A stretch of 64,000 nucleotides of DNA from positions 496,001 to 560,000 of the forward strand of contig CAVXOW010000008.1 in the NCBI GenBank assembly GCA_963763485.1, in the 5' to 3' direction. The stretch comes from CAWCKS01 sp963763485. Lineage in GTDB: Bacteria > Pseudomonadota > Alphaproteobacteria > Rhizobiales > Xanthobacteraceae. Numbering within the stretch: the stretch's first letter is position 1; each line of letters opens with the position of its first letter. The translations under genes were made by a program, and so were the position numbers. The notes under the pieces were generated by a model. That model was not told where the DNA came from and did no database searches. It saw only the letters and a list, made by a program, of their open reading frames with translations. Positions 38,162-45,529 of the stretch are shown here, piece by piece.

Positions 38162-39334
38162 GTGACCGCGACGATCGCGGTGCAGTCGATCGTCGTCATG
38201 GCGTCGCTGCTGGTGCCCGTCCTCGCCACTGTTCTTGCGACGGCGGCCGGGCTTCCGCCCTATCTCGTCGGCTACTACTCCGCCTTGATCTACGGCGTCG
38301 CCGCGATGAGCTCGTTCGCGACGCCGGATCTGCTGCGCCGCTATGGCGGCATCCGCCTGCACCAGATCATGCTGGTGCTGACTGCGGCTGCGCTGCTCGT
38401 CCTGCTTCCAGCGCTGCCTCTGGCCTTTGTCGCGAGCGCGATCGTGCTGGGCATCGCCTACGGACCGATGAATCCGGCGAGCACGGCGATGCTGGCACGC
38501 CACACGCCAGTCGCCGCCCGCGCACGCATTTTCTCGCTCAAGCAGACCGCCGTGCCGATCGGCGGCGCGCTGGCCGGCTCGTTGACGCCGGCGCTCGCCC
38601 AACTCCTCGGATGGCGCGGCGCCGTCACGCTCGTCGCATGCGCGTGCCTCGGACTGGCGCTCCTTATTCAGCCATGGCGCGGCGAACTCGATGGCAATGA
38701 CGACGGCGCAGTCATTATCCGATCCCCGTTCTGGACTCCGCTTCGGCTGGTGGCACAGCAAATCGAGCTGCGGCCGATCGCGTTTGCCTCATTCGCATTC
38801 GGCGCGCTGCAGTTCAGCTTCAGCGCCGTGTTTCCGACCGTGCTGGCGCAGGCCGGCTGGCGCGTCGCCGATGCCGGCCTCGTGCTGGCGACAGCGCTTG
38901 TGATCGGCACGATATGCCGCGTGATCTGGGGCAACGTCGCCGATCGGCTCGGCTACCGGCGCATGCTTGCCGGGATGGGCGCCCTGATGAGTCTCGGCGC
39001 CTGTCTTGCGGCGTCGGTGAGTGCATCCTGGCCGGCCGTCGCGATCATCGCCCTGGCTGCGCTGTTCGGCATCTCGGCATTCTGCTGGGCAGGAATTGGC
39101 ATCGCCGAGACCGTCCGTCACGCGCCGGCACACCAAATCTCCGAAGCCACAGCGGGCACCATCACGCTGACATTTCTTGGTGCGCTGGTCGGGCCGTCAC
39201 TATTCAGCAGCATCGTGTCGGCAACCGGCAGCTTTGGTCTCGCATTCGTGGCATTGGGCGGACTGACGGCCGCCGCCACGGTCTGGCTCGTCGTGGCCGA
39301 GCGGCGCGAGGTCAAGCGCGCCAGTGAAAATTGA
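38162..39334 (+). CDS. MFS transporter
   Basis: 390 residues, about 12 membrane helices (first IAVQSIVVMASLLVPVLATV). The intracellular loop between helices 2 and 3 is weak, but YGPMNPASTAMLARHTPVAA with RARIFSLKQTAVPIGGALAG is typical of MFS family 1, and VADRLGYRRMLAGMGALMSL is the second-half loop. Exports or imports a small molecule by proton exchange; substrate unknown. The start used is GTG 38162. Removing one G at 38125 would extend the protein to ATG 38119 (MSPIDRESRLLAKVV), which looks more natural, so the N-terminus is uncertain. Confidence 0.85.
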   Translation: MTATIAVQSIVVMASLLVPVLATVLATAAGLPPYLVGYYSALIYGVAAMSSFATPDLLRRYGGIRLHQIMLVLTAAALLVLLPALPLAFVASAIVLGIAYGPMNPASTAMLARHTPVAARARIFSLKQTAVPIGGALAGSLTPALAQLLGWRGAVTLVACACLGLALLIQPWRGELDGNDDGAVIIRSPFWTPLRLVAQQIELRPIAFASFAFGALQFSFSAVFPTVLAQAGWRVADAGLVLATALVIGTICRVIWGNVADRLGYRRMLAGMGALMSLGACLAASVSASWPAVAIIALAALFGISAFCWAGIGIAETVRHAPAHQISEATAGTITLTFLGALVGPSLFSSIVSATGSFGLAFVALGGLTAAATVWLVVAERREVKRASEN

Positions 39335-39350
39335 GCTCGACCGGTCTGCC

Positions 39351-39806
39351 CTATTTCTTCTTGCTGTCATCGACCGCTTTTTGCACGCGCTTGCTCGCGA
39401 TCCGATCAACCCGCTCCACCGGCACTCTTTCTATCAGCCGACTGTGCTCCGCCAGAAGCTTGTACGTAAACGCGTGCAACGCAGCTTCCTGCTGGGCCGT
39501 CAATCCTGACCTATCGTCACTGTCGCAAGGGGTTAGCAAATTGGCGATCAAGCACTGGATCGGGCTTTTTGGGTCAGGACCCTTCTTGCTCTTCTGGCTG
39601 TCATTGAACGCCTGCGCCAACCGCTTGCTGACGATCTGGTCGACTCGGTCGGACGGGATCTTCTCTTGCAAACTATTGTAAGCCGCCAGAACTCTGTAAA
39701 TGAAGGTGTGCAGCGCAGCTTCTTGCTCTGGAATCAGGCCGGCCACATCGGCGCTGTCGCAAAGGATCCGCAAATTGGTCGCCAAGTGTATTGCTGCGCT
39801 TCCCAT
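39351..39806 (-). CDS. unknown protein made of two about 70-residue repeats
   Basis: 151 residues from ATG 39806, chosen because GGAGG lies just upstream (an ATG at 39824 is in frame). The protein is two tandem copies of one domain. Copy 1: CDSADVAGLIPEQEAALHTF then VLAAYNSLQEKIPSDRVDQI and VSKRLAQAFNDSQKSKK. Copy 2: CDSDDRSGLTAQQEAALHAF then KLLAEHSRLIERVPVERVDR and ASKRVQKAVDDSKKK. Each is probably all-helical, with a conserved Cys-Asp-Ser start, a QEAALH-x-F helix and a RVD-x-I-x-SKR helix. No signal or membrane segment. I do not recognise the family. It is divergent from the next unknown gene and close to tRNA-Ser and an IS remnant. Confidence 0.75.
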   Translation of the reverse strand: MGSAAIHLATNLRILCDSADVAGLIPEQEAALHTFIYRVLAAYNSLQEKIPSDRVDQIVSKRLAQAFNDSQKSKKGPDPKSPIQCLIANLLTPCDSDDRSGLTAQQEAALHAFTYKLLAEHSRLIERVPVERVDRIASKRVQKAVDDSKKK

Positions 39807-39824
39807 GGAGCCCTCCAAATGCAT

Positions 39825-39946
39825 CTATGCGGGAATTCCGAAAGCGATTGATATTTTTCAATGGATTGCTCAGACTAATGCAATTGGCAAAGTTTGCAAT
39901 CTGCACTTTCAACGGATCACTTGAACATTTTGCGCGGAGAAACAGA
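39825..39946. promoter_or_regulatory. A/T-rich divergent promoter region of two unknown genes
   Basis: Clearly richer in A/T than the surroundings (for example GATATTTTTCAATGGATTG). It must hold promoters for both the repeat protein and the 39947 gene. GCGGAGA, about 8 bases before 39947, is the likely ribosome site. No clear inverted repeat was found. Confidence 0.45.
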
Positions 39947-40432
39947 ATGGCAAAGGCAAAGGTGGCAGTCCATTCCACGATCGAAGGAAGCTATGCGATC
40001 CGCTTCAGCGGCTTCAATCGAGAGGGCACCGCGCAGCGCGCGCGGCATATCGTGGGCGTGGGAACGTTGACCCTCCAAGGCGGCAACGTTGGTGGCACGC
40101 ATCGATCAACCAATATTCCGATGACGGGCACGACCGACCAGGATATGTCCCACCAACCACCGGATGACCCGAAACATGTTCGACACACCGTGTACAAGCT
40201 TGACGGTACTTACACCGTCGAGAATGACGGCACGGATGGCAATCCGATCGAGCTTGAGGTCAAAATGAAGTTCAAGAAGAACAATGCCCTGCAGATGACT
40301 GACACGTTCCGGGCTGTTCAGCACGGACTGGACAGGTTCTGGCTCATATCGACCGATCCGCAGGACACCGGCAGCAAGAAAGTTGACGAGCTGGTGATGG
40401 CGGAAGCGGTCAGGCGCGGTGACGACTGGTAA
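39947..40432 (+). CDS. unknown protein, beta-rich
   Basis: 161 residues from ATG 39947. Opens MAKAKVAVHSTIEGSYAIRF and SGFNREGTAQRARHIVGVGT, alternating polar and hydrophobic residues as in a beta-barrel or sandwich; YKLDGTYTVENDGTDGNPIE and LEVKMKFKKNNALQMTDTFR continue the pattern. No signal peptide or membrane segment. A lipocalin-like or DUF-type small-ligand fold is possible but I do not recognise it. Codon and base use are less G/C-rich than neighbours, which together with the nearby tRNA and IS remnant suggests acquired DNA. Divergent partner of the two-repeat protein. Confidence 0.7.
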   Translation: MAKAKVAVHSTIEGSYAIRFSGFNREGTAQRARHIVGVGTLTLQGGNVGGTHRSTNIPMTGTTDQDMSHQPPDDPKHVRHTVYKLDGTYTVENDGTDGNPIELEVKMKFKKNNALQMTDTFRAVQHGLDRFWLISTDPQDTGSKKVDELVMAEAVRRGDDW

Positions 40433-40548
40433 CTAGGTAACTTGATCCTCCTCCGATCAGCGAGGAGTCGCGGGGTAGGCCGCGCGCCGGATGAGCGTGC
40501 CGTCTCGGTGGTCCAGCTTCGGGAAGAACCCGGCAGGGTCTTGAGCGG

Positions 40549-40640
40549 TGGCGGAGAGGGAGGGATTTCGAACCCCCGATAGACTTGCGCCTATGCCGCA
40601 TTTCGAGTGCGGTGCATTCAACCACTCTGCCAACCTCTCC
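40549..40640 (-). tRNA. tRNA-Ser (anticodon CGA), with one extra base
   Basis: Acceptor GGAGAGG (40640-40634) pairs with CCTCTCC (40559-40553), discriminator G and encoded CCA follow. Anticodon loop CTCGAAA in the stem CCGCA/TGCGG gives CGA, which reads serine UCG. The long variable arm (TAGGC-GCAA-GTCTA) is typical of tRNA-Ser, and the T-arm GGGGG-TTCGAAT-CCCTC is intact. Between acceptor and D-arm it reads TTGGCAG, where the partial copy at 41843-41888 has the usual TGGCAG, so there is one extra T. Either an assembly error or a damaged tRNA. Confidence 0.92.
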
Positions 40641-40830
40641 GCGAGGCCGAGACAGCACGTGCAAATCGCGCGGTGCCGGGTTGCGGGCGGAGTATTAGGG
40701 CATCGTCCGGAAAAGGGAAAGCGCGTTTTCGGCGAGGTGCGCGGGCCTCGGAAAGCCGCTCATTCCCGCGAAGGCGGGAATCCAGGCGATCGAAAAAGAA
40801 CGCCGTATTTCGCTGCAAAGACTGGGTCCC
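40594..40830. repeat. direct duplication copy 1 (tRNA-Ser 5' half plus flank)
   Basis: From the tRNA anticodon stem to the GAAGGCGGGAATCCAG palindrome, this matches 41843-42166 with few changes. Copy 1 is shorter because copy 2 holds an extra stretch with the 49-bp palindrome. Copy 1 stops inside the terminal palindrome (after CTGGGTCCC), exactly where the IS30-type sequence starts. Confidence 0.85.
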
Positions 40831-41842
40831 CTAAGTTCACAAACGAAGTGCAACACCTTGGTTGAGGGGGTGTTGCCATGGGACGGAGCTACGGCCAGCT
40901 TTCATTGGAAGACCGATGCACGATTGCCCGGCTTCAAGAAAAGCGGCTGATCGATCCGGCAAATCGCTTCAGCTTTGGATCGCGCGCCATCAACGATTGC
41001 TCGGGATTGAAGCGCAATCGCGGCAGCCCGGGTCGGCTAAAAACCCACTTACGCCCAGCAGCGAAAGAGCCCGGCGCTGGAGGGCTCGCGCCTGGCCCGG
41101 GATGCCACTTCCTGCGCCGCACAGTGCTTGAGCGTCTGGCCAAGGGGCTGGTCGCCCGAGCAGGTCGCCGGCCGGCTCGCCCGCGAGAAGGGCCGCAAGG
41201 TGATCTCTTACGAGACCATCTACCGCTTCATCTACGCCGAGATCAAACGCACCAAGGACTATCGCTGGCGCCACTACTTGCCGCGCGGCAAGAGCAAACG
41301 GGGGCTGCCGTGGCCGCAAGCGCAGCAGCTCGGCGAGCTTCATTGAAGGCCGTGTTTCCTTGGCTGAACGGCCCCCGGTGAACGATCGCTCCACGCCCGG
41401 AGACTGGGAAGCCGATCTGATGATGTTCGCTAGGTACGGCCAGGCGGTCCTGACCGTGCATGAGCGCCAGTCCCGCCTGCTGCTGGCGATGCGCCTCGCC
41501 AGCAAGGCCGCTGATAGCTTGTCGCTCATCATCTGGGCGCGCCTGTTCAGTGCGCTCCCGCAACGACTGCGGCAGACCGTCACCTTCGACAACGGCACCG
41601 AGTTCGCTCGCCACCGCCTGCTACACAGGCTCGACGTCGAGACCTTCTTCTGTGATCCCTATTCGCCCTGGCAAAAGGGCGGCATCGAGAATGCGATCGG
41701 CCGGATGCGCAGGTTCCTGCCGCGCAAGACCGACCTCGCAACCCTCACATCAAGTCGCTTCGGAAGGCTCTGGCCGCCGCCTATAACAACACTCCACGCA
41801 AGTGCCTTGACTTCAGGACACCCGCCGAAGTCTTCTCCCAAG
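40831..41842 (+). mobile_element. IS30-family insertion sequence, decayed, right end missing
   Basis: Left end at about 40831 (TAAGTTCACAAACGAAGTGC, then the transposase start at 40878) interrupts a dispersed palindrome. The right end is absent: the transposase C-terminus (CLDFRTPAEVFSQV) runs directly into a partial tRNA-Ser at 41843. IS30-family elements often insert in palindromes (known). No matching terminal repeat or target duplication can be shown because the right end is lost. Confidence 0.8.
40878..41842 (+). pseudogene. IS30 family transposase, several frameshifts
   Basis: Start MGRSYGQLSLEDRCTIARLQ matches the N-terminal helix-turn-helix of IS30 transposases. Later pieces lie in different frames: GWSPEQVAGRLAREKGRKVI and SYETIYRFIYAEIKRTKDYR (second DNA-binding part), then the DDE core GDWEADLMMF, VTFDNGTEF and YSPWQKGGIENAIGRMRRF with all three acidic residues, and finally YNNTPRKCLDFRTPAEVF in another frame. 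At least four frame changes plus loss of the C-terminus mean it is not functional, even allowing for sequencing error. Confidence 0.88.
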
Positions 41843-41888
41843 TGCCGCATTTCGAGTGCGGTGCATTCAACCACTCTGCCACCTCTCC
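41843..41888 (-). pseudogene. partial tRNA-Ser(CGA), 5' half
   Basis: 46 bases equal to the 5' part of the tRNA-Ser at 40549-40640: acceptor 5' strand, D-arm and full anticodon arm, ending at GCGGCA, then joined to transposase sequence. It lacks variable arm, T-arm and acceptor 3' strand, so it cannot fold as a tRNA. It keeps the canonical TGGCAG after the acceptor. Confidence 0.88.
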
Positions 41889-41938
41889 GCGAGGCCTGGC
41901 GCGCGATGGCTTCGCCATCCCGCCCCAGCTTTTTGATT

Positions 41939-41987
41939 GAGCATGATCTTTTCGGAAAACCGGTTTCTACTTTTCCGGATCATGCTC
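41939..41987. repeat. 49-bp dispersed imperfect palindrome (GAGCATGATC type)
   Basis: Same length and ends as 32438-32486 (GAGCATGATCTTTTCGGAAA ... TTTTCCGGATCATGCTC), with a different centre (GGTTTCTAC in place of GCTTCACAC). Confidence 0.85.
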
Positions 41988-42092
41988 GACAGCACGAGCA
42001 AATCAAGCCGTGCCGGGTTGCGCGCGGAGTATTAGGGCATCGTCCGGAAAAGGGAAAGCGCGTTTTCGGCGAGCTGCGCGGGCCTCGGAAAG

Positions 42093-42187
42093 CCGCTCAT
42101 TCACGCGAAGGCGGGAATCCAGGCGATCGAAAAGAACGCCGTATTTCGCTGCAAAGACTGGATCCCCGCTTCCGCGGGGATGAGCGG
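42093..42187. repeat. dispersed palindromic element, complete copy
   Basis: CCGCTCATTCACGCGAAGGC at the left pairs with GCTTCCGCGGGGATGAGCGG at the right. The left half of the same element is present at about 40759-40830, where the IS30 sequence begins. Confidence 0.7.
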
Positions 42188-42203
42188 AGGAGAGAATCGG
42201 CTG

Positions 42204-44096
42204 CTATTCGCAGTATTGTTTGCCGTTGAACGAGAAGCACTTGCCGCCGCCGCGGCTCGGCGCTGCCGCCGCGCGCGGCGCCGGCTCGCTGCGCGCGACC
42301 GCCTTCGGCTTCGCTGGCGGATCGGGCCGCTTGTGGCAGGCGCCGTCGGCACCGAGCACTGAACCTGAGTTGCAGGTGATTGCGACGCAGTGGTCACCAT
42401 CTGCCTTCTGGCCCTTGGTACAGACCAGCGGGCAGACACGCGCGGTCTGCGCCCTCACGCCGTCGAGCGCGTCGAGGCTTGCCAGCTTGACGTCAAATTT
42501 GGTGCCCGCGGTCTTGTTGAAGAGGTCGAGCGCCTTCTTCGACGAGTTATTCCAGTTGCCGTCGGTGTTGCCGGGATCGCAGCCGACACGTTTCAGATGC
42601 GCCTGCAACAGGCGCGCGATATCAGCCGGATCCATTGCCGGAACCGGCGGAGCCGGATGCGTCTTGGACTGATCCTGCGGGGCGAGTGAAGCGACCTGTT
42701 GTTGTTGCGCCTTCTGCGCGGCGGCCGCATCCGCGGCAGCCTTTTGCGCGACAGCGTCCTCGGCGGTCTTCTGCCTGGCGGCCTCGACCTGCTTTTGCGC
42801 GTCGGCGGCCGCTTGGGCCTTTACCAGATCAACCTGCTTCTGCGCATCGGCAGCCTGGCGCTGGGCCTCGGCGGCTTGCTGCTTGGCGGCATCGAGTTGC
42901 TTCTGGGCCTGGTCGGCGATGCGCTGGCGCTCGACCTCAAGGTCCTTCTTCGCCTGTTCGGAGAGCTGCTTCTTGGTCTCTTCGGCCTGCTTGGCGGCCT
43001 GCTCCTCGAGCTGACGGCGGAAATCGGCGGCCTGCTGCTTCGCCTGCTCGTCGGCCTTGCGTTGCGCCTCGGTGGCTTTCGCGCTCACTTGCTCGGCGGC
43101 GTCGAGCTTGTCGAACGCCGCGTGTGCGAGGTTGGCGTAGAGCCCGTCGGGATGCGCCTTGAGGAACGAGGTCCAGGCCTCCTTGGTGGCGATCTGCGCC
43201 GCGAATTCATAATCGCGCCGGGCCTCGGCGTTCGGATCGACCGGAGCGGGCGGCGGCGCGACAGCAACCGGTGCTGCCGGGGCCGGCACCAGCGACACGG
43301 TATCGCCTCCCAGCGAGCCGTAGACGAACGGCTCCTGCCGATTGCCGGTCGACTTCAACACGTCATCGCGGACCTTGCCGAAGGCGATGCGCAGATCGAG
43401 CCCGGGCGCCGCGATATATTTCATCAGCGCCACCGAGAACGGGCTGTGATTTCCATCGCCGTCGTTCGCAACTGCGCCGGCCTTGGCGGCGAATGCGATC
43501 AACGTATCGGTCGTGGTCGGCTCGATCTTGGCGAGGCCGCGACCAACCGAGCGCGTCCCGATCGAGCGTTTCATCGTCTTGGAGAACGGATTGTCGCGGC
43601 ACGCATCGAGAATGACGAGCCGCAGCCGCTTCGCGGGGTTCAGTGCCTGCAGGATGCGATCGAGCGAGACGGTTTCGTCCTCGACATCGAAATCGCTCAT
43701 CAGCCTGGCGTCGGCAGGGATCAGGTAGTTGCTGCCATCAACTTCAATGCCGTGGCCGGCATAGTAGACGACCGCAAGGTCGGCATCGGCGGCAGTCACC
43801 GCGAACTCGCGCACGGCGCGGCGCATGTCGGACACGCTGAGATCGTTGCGCAGATCGACCTTGTCGAACTTGGCTTGCTTGAAAACATCGGCCATGGCCG
43901 CAGCATCGTTGTCCGGATTCGGCAGCTGCGGCACGTTCTGATATTTCGAGATGCCCATCACGAGCGCGACGCGCTTGTCGGCCAGCGCTTCAGTGACGAA
44001 CAGCGACGCCAGCGCCACGGCAAGACCAAGCGCCGCGCCAAAGCGCGAGGCCAAATGCCTCAAACCATGTCGTGTCGACAAAAAGCGCGTGCGCAT
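42204..44096 (-). CDS. secreted caspase-like (metacaspase, C14) protein
   Basis: 630 residues. Signal segment about 20-39 (GAALGLAVALASLFVTEALA). Caspase p20-like domain about 40-260: KRVALVMGISKYQNVPQLPN, VVYYAGHGIEVDGSNYLIPA with catalytic His115, RLVILDACRDNPFSKTMKRS with Cys166. Then a Pro-rich linker, an about 150-residue Ala/Gln/Lys coiled coil (about 320-480), a peptidoglycan-binding-like helical unit (MDPADIARLLQAHLKRVGCD), a Cys-rich stretch and the tail KCFSFNGKQYCE. Clan CD Cys peptidases cut after Arg/Lys; no substrate is known here. Predicted periplasmic or cell-wall-associated. The tail is shared with the small protein at 31959. Confidence 0.9.
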   Translation of the reverse strand: MRTRFLSTRHGLRHLASRFGAALGLAVALASLFVTEALADKRVALVMGISKYQNVPQLPNPDNDAAAMADVFKQAKFDKVDLRNDLSVSDMRRAVREFAVTAADADLAVVYYAGHGIEVDGSNYLIPADARLMSDFDVEDETVSLDRILQALNPAKRLRLVILDACRDNPFSKTMKRSIGTRSVGRGLAKIEPTTTDTLIAFAAKAGAVANDGDGNHSPFSVALMKYIAAPGLDLRIAFGKVRDDVLKSTGNRQEPFVYGSLGGDTVSLVPAPAAPVAVAPPPAPVDPNAEARRDYEFAAQIATKEAWTSFLKAHPDGLYANLAHAAFDKLDAAEQVSAKATEAQRKADEQAKQQAADFRRQLEEQAAKQAEETKKQLSEQAKKDLEVERQRIADQAQKQLDAAKQQAAEAQRQAADAQKQVDLVKAQAAADAQKQVEAARQKTAEDAVAQKAAADAAAAQKAQQQQVASLAPQDQSKTHPAPPVPAMDPADIARLLQAHLKRVGCDPGNTDGNWNNSSKKALDLFNKTAGTKFDVKLASLDALDGVRAQTARVCPLVCTKGQKADGDHCVAITCNSGSVLGADGACHKRPDPPAKPKAVARSEPAPRAAAAPSRGGGKCFSFNGKQYCE

Positions 44097-44309
44097 GACA
44101 CGAGAGATCGCAAACCGATCCCGGACCAGCGGAAAACGAGACTACTCCGCCTATCCGTCCGGGCCCCTGCCGAGGGGTTCAATGATTGGGCCAGTCTAGC
44201 GATCACGTCCTCGTCAGGCAATGAGGGGTGAGGCGCGAATTCAACCAAAAATTCAGTCGGTTAACCTGATCTTGGCGCAGGTTACAGATCAACTAAAAAT
44301 AGCGATTGA
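44097..44309. promoter_or_regulatory. upstream region of caspase gene
   Basis: 213 bases between the caspase gene start and the end of the ROK-type gene, both minus strand. The part near 44240-44320 is A/T-rich (AACTAAAAATAGCGATTGAT). It probably holds the caspase promoter. No palindrome or RNA seen. Confidence 0.35.
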
Positions 44310-45386
44310 TCAATCTTTCTCTTTCTTGTCGGCCTTGGTTCGCGACGTGAAGCGAGCGTTGCCAAGTCCGGTGCCGATGGTCAGCACGCCCCAGCGCTTG
44401 AAATCCTGCATGAAGGGAACCTCGCTCAGGCCCTGAACGACGCCGTCATTGTGCATCAGCACAACGGTGTCGTGATCGCCGATCTCCGGAATTGTCTCGA
44501 CCAGCTCGGCGGGCAGATTGAACTTGCTGCTTTCCCAGTTGCCCGGCAGGTTCTGCGCGCCCTTCTCGATCGACCCGTCGTCGTCGATGACGCCGGGACA
44601 GGCCACGCCAATGAAGGGCGCGAGCTTTAATTTCGCGTCGGCGGCCTCCTCGATCATTCCCTTCAGCATCGATGTGAGCCGCTTCACGGCACTCGCGCGA
44701 TCCGGCTCGTCGTCGGCGTGTCGCCAGATCTTCGATTTCCAGACGCTCGCCTTGGAAAGATCAGAAGCTTTTTTCTGGCGCGTCTCGACCACGCCGACGC
44801 GTATGTTGGTGCCGCCGATATCGACCGCGAGGATGCAATCCTGAGCTTCGAAGATCCACGGCGGCGCGAGGTGCGCACAGCCGATCAGGCCGGCATCGTC
44901 GGGATGATAGCGGATCGGGATGAGGTCAACCTTCCCGCCCCCGGCGTTGATAATGATCGCAGCGCGCGCGATCGCGAGTTCGCCGATGCGGCTCTGGCGG
45001 AAGCCGCCGCCGACGACGATGGCCTCGGTGTCCTTCCAGGCCTTGGTCTTCAGAAAGCGTTCGGTGACGTGGCCGAGTTCCTGGGCAAAATCCTCGACCG
45101 CGCTATGCACGACAGCCGCAGCCTCGAGATCGTCGCCAACCAGAACCTCGTCGAGTTCCTTCTTGCTGATCTCGCCCGACGGCTTGTTGCCGAGCGGATC
45201 ATCGCCACGCTTGCGCAGGGGTTTGCGCCAGGCATCGAGAATCTCCTGGAAGGCGCCCTTGCTGGCGCGGTCGCCGACGAAGCCGTTCTCGTCCTTTAAC
45301 TCAATATTGTAGCAATCAACCTCGACCGACGGCAGGCGCGATGCGCCGTGCTTGCCGATCCCGACAACGCTGAGGTCGTCAGCCAT
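44310..45386 (-). CDS. ROK-type sugar kinase homologue with circularly permuted motif order
   Basis: 358 residues from ATG 45386 (GAGGGAA upstream; the open frame extends further but is not protein-like). Motifs of the ROK/ASKHA fold are all present but in rotated order. First come those normally at the C-terminus: GDRASKGAF (39-45), AIVVGGGFRQSRIGELAIA (122-140), HPDDAGLIGCAHL (161-173). Then come those normally at the N-terminus: ILAVDIGGTNIRVGVVE (phosphate loop, 185-201), ACPGVIDDDG (262-271), MHNDGVVQG with the catalytic Asp314, GTGLG (338-342). Would phosphorylate a sugar or similar from ATP. The usual ROK zinc motif is absent. Divergent from the carboxylesterase. Substrate unknown. Confidence 0.8.
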   Translation of the reverse strand: MADDLSVVGIGKHGASRLPSVEVDCYNIELKDENGFVGDRASKGAFQEILDAWRKPLRKRGDDPLGNKPSGEISKKELDEVLVGDDLEAAAVVHSAVEDFAQELGHVTERFLKTKAWKDTEAIVVGGGFRQSRIGELAIARAAIIINAGGGKVDLIPIRYHPDDAGLIGCAHLAPPWIFEAQDCILAVDIGGTNIRVGVVETRQKKASDLSKASVWKSKIWRHADDEPDRASAVKRLTSMLKGMIEEAADAKLKLAPFIGVACPGVIDDDGSIEKGAQNLPGNWESSKFNLPAELVETIPEIGDHDTVVLMHNDGVVQGLSEVPFMQDFKRWGVLTIGTGLGNARFTSRTKADKKEKD

Positions 45387-45529
45387 AATTCCCTCGATAC
45401 ATTCATTCGAGCTATGCACGAGAACGCGTCGGCGACCGTTTGAGTTCCATGCAGTCTTGACCGGTGTCGGGTCCCCTCCCACACTGCATCGAACAATCCA
45501 GCAATAATGACGCTAAGGGAGATGCGACC

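Larger units (their letters stand above)
41843..42166. repeat. direct duplication copy 2 (tRNA-Ser 5' half plus flank)
   Basis: Second copy of the tRNA-flank segment at 40594-40830. It carries in addition about 85 bases (GGCGCGCGATGGCTTCGCCA and the 49-bp palindrome at 41939-41987) absent from copy 1, and it continues into the complete terminal palindrome. Confidence 0.85.
41889..42203. other. gene-free stretch between tRNA fragment and caspase gene
   Basis: Consists of the rest of the duplicated flank, the 49-bp palindrome and the palindrome ending at 42187. An open frame through it (continuing from the transposase) is chance. No gene seen. Confidence 0.6.

Noticed and set aside
39351..40432. 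Toxin-antitoxin pair
   Set aside because: Genes are divergent rather than overlapping in one operon, both are longer than usual toxins or antitoxins, and neither shows a known toxin motif.
42699..44231. 510-codon plus-strand frame with many Leu/Gly
   Set aside because: Antisense of the caspase-like gene's coiled coil; the Leu-rich look is the complement of Gln/Ala/Lys codons.
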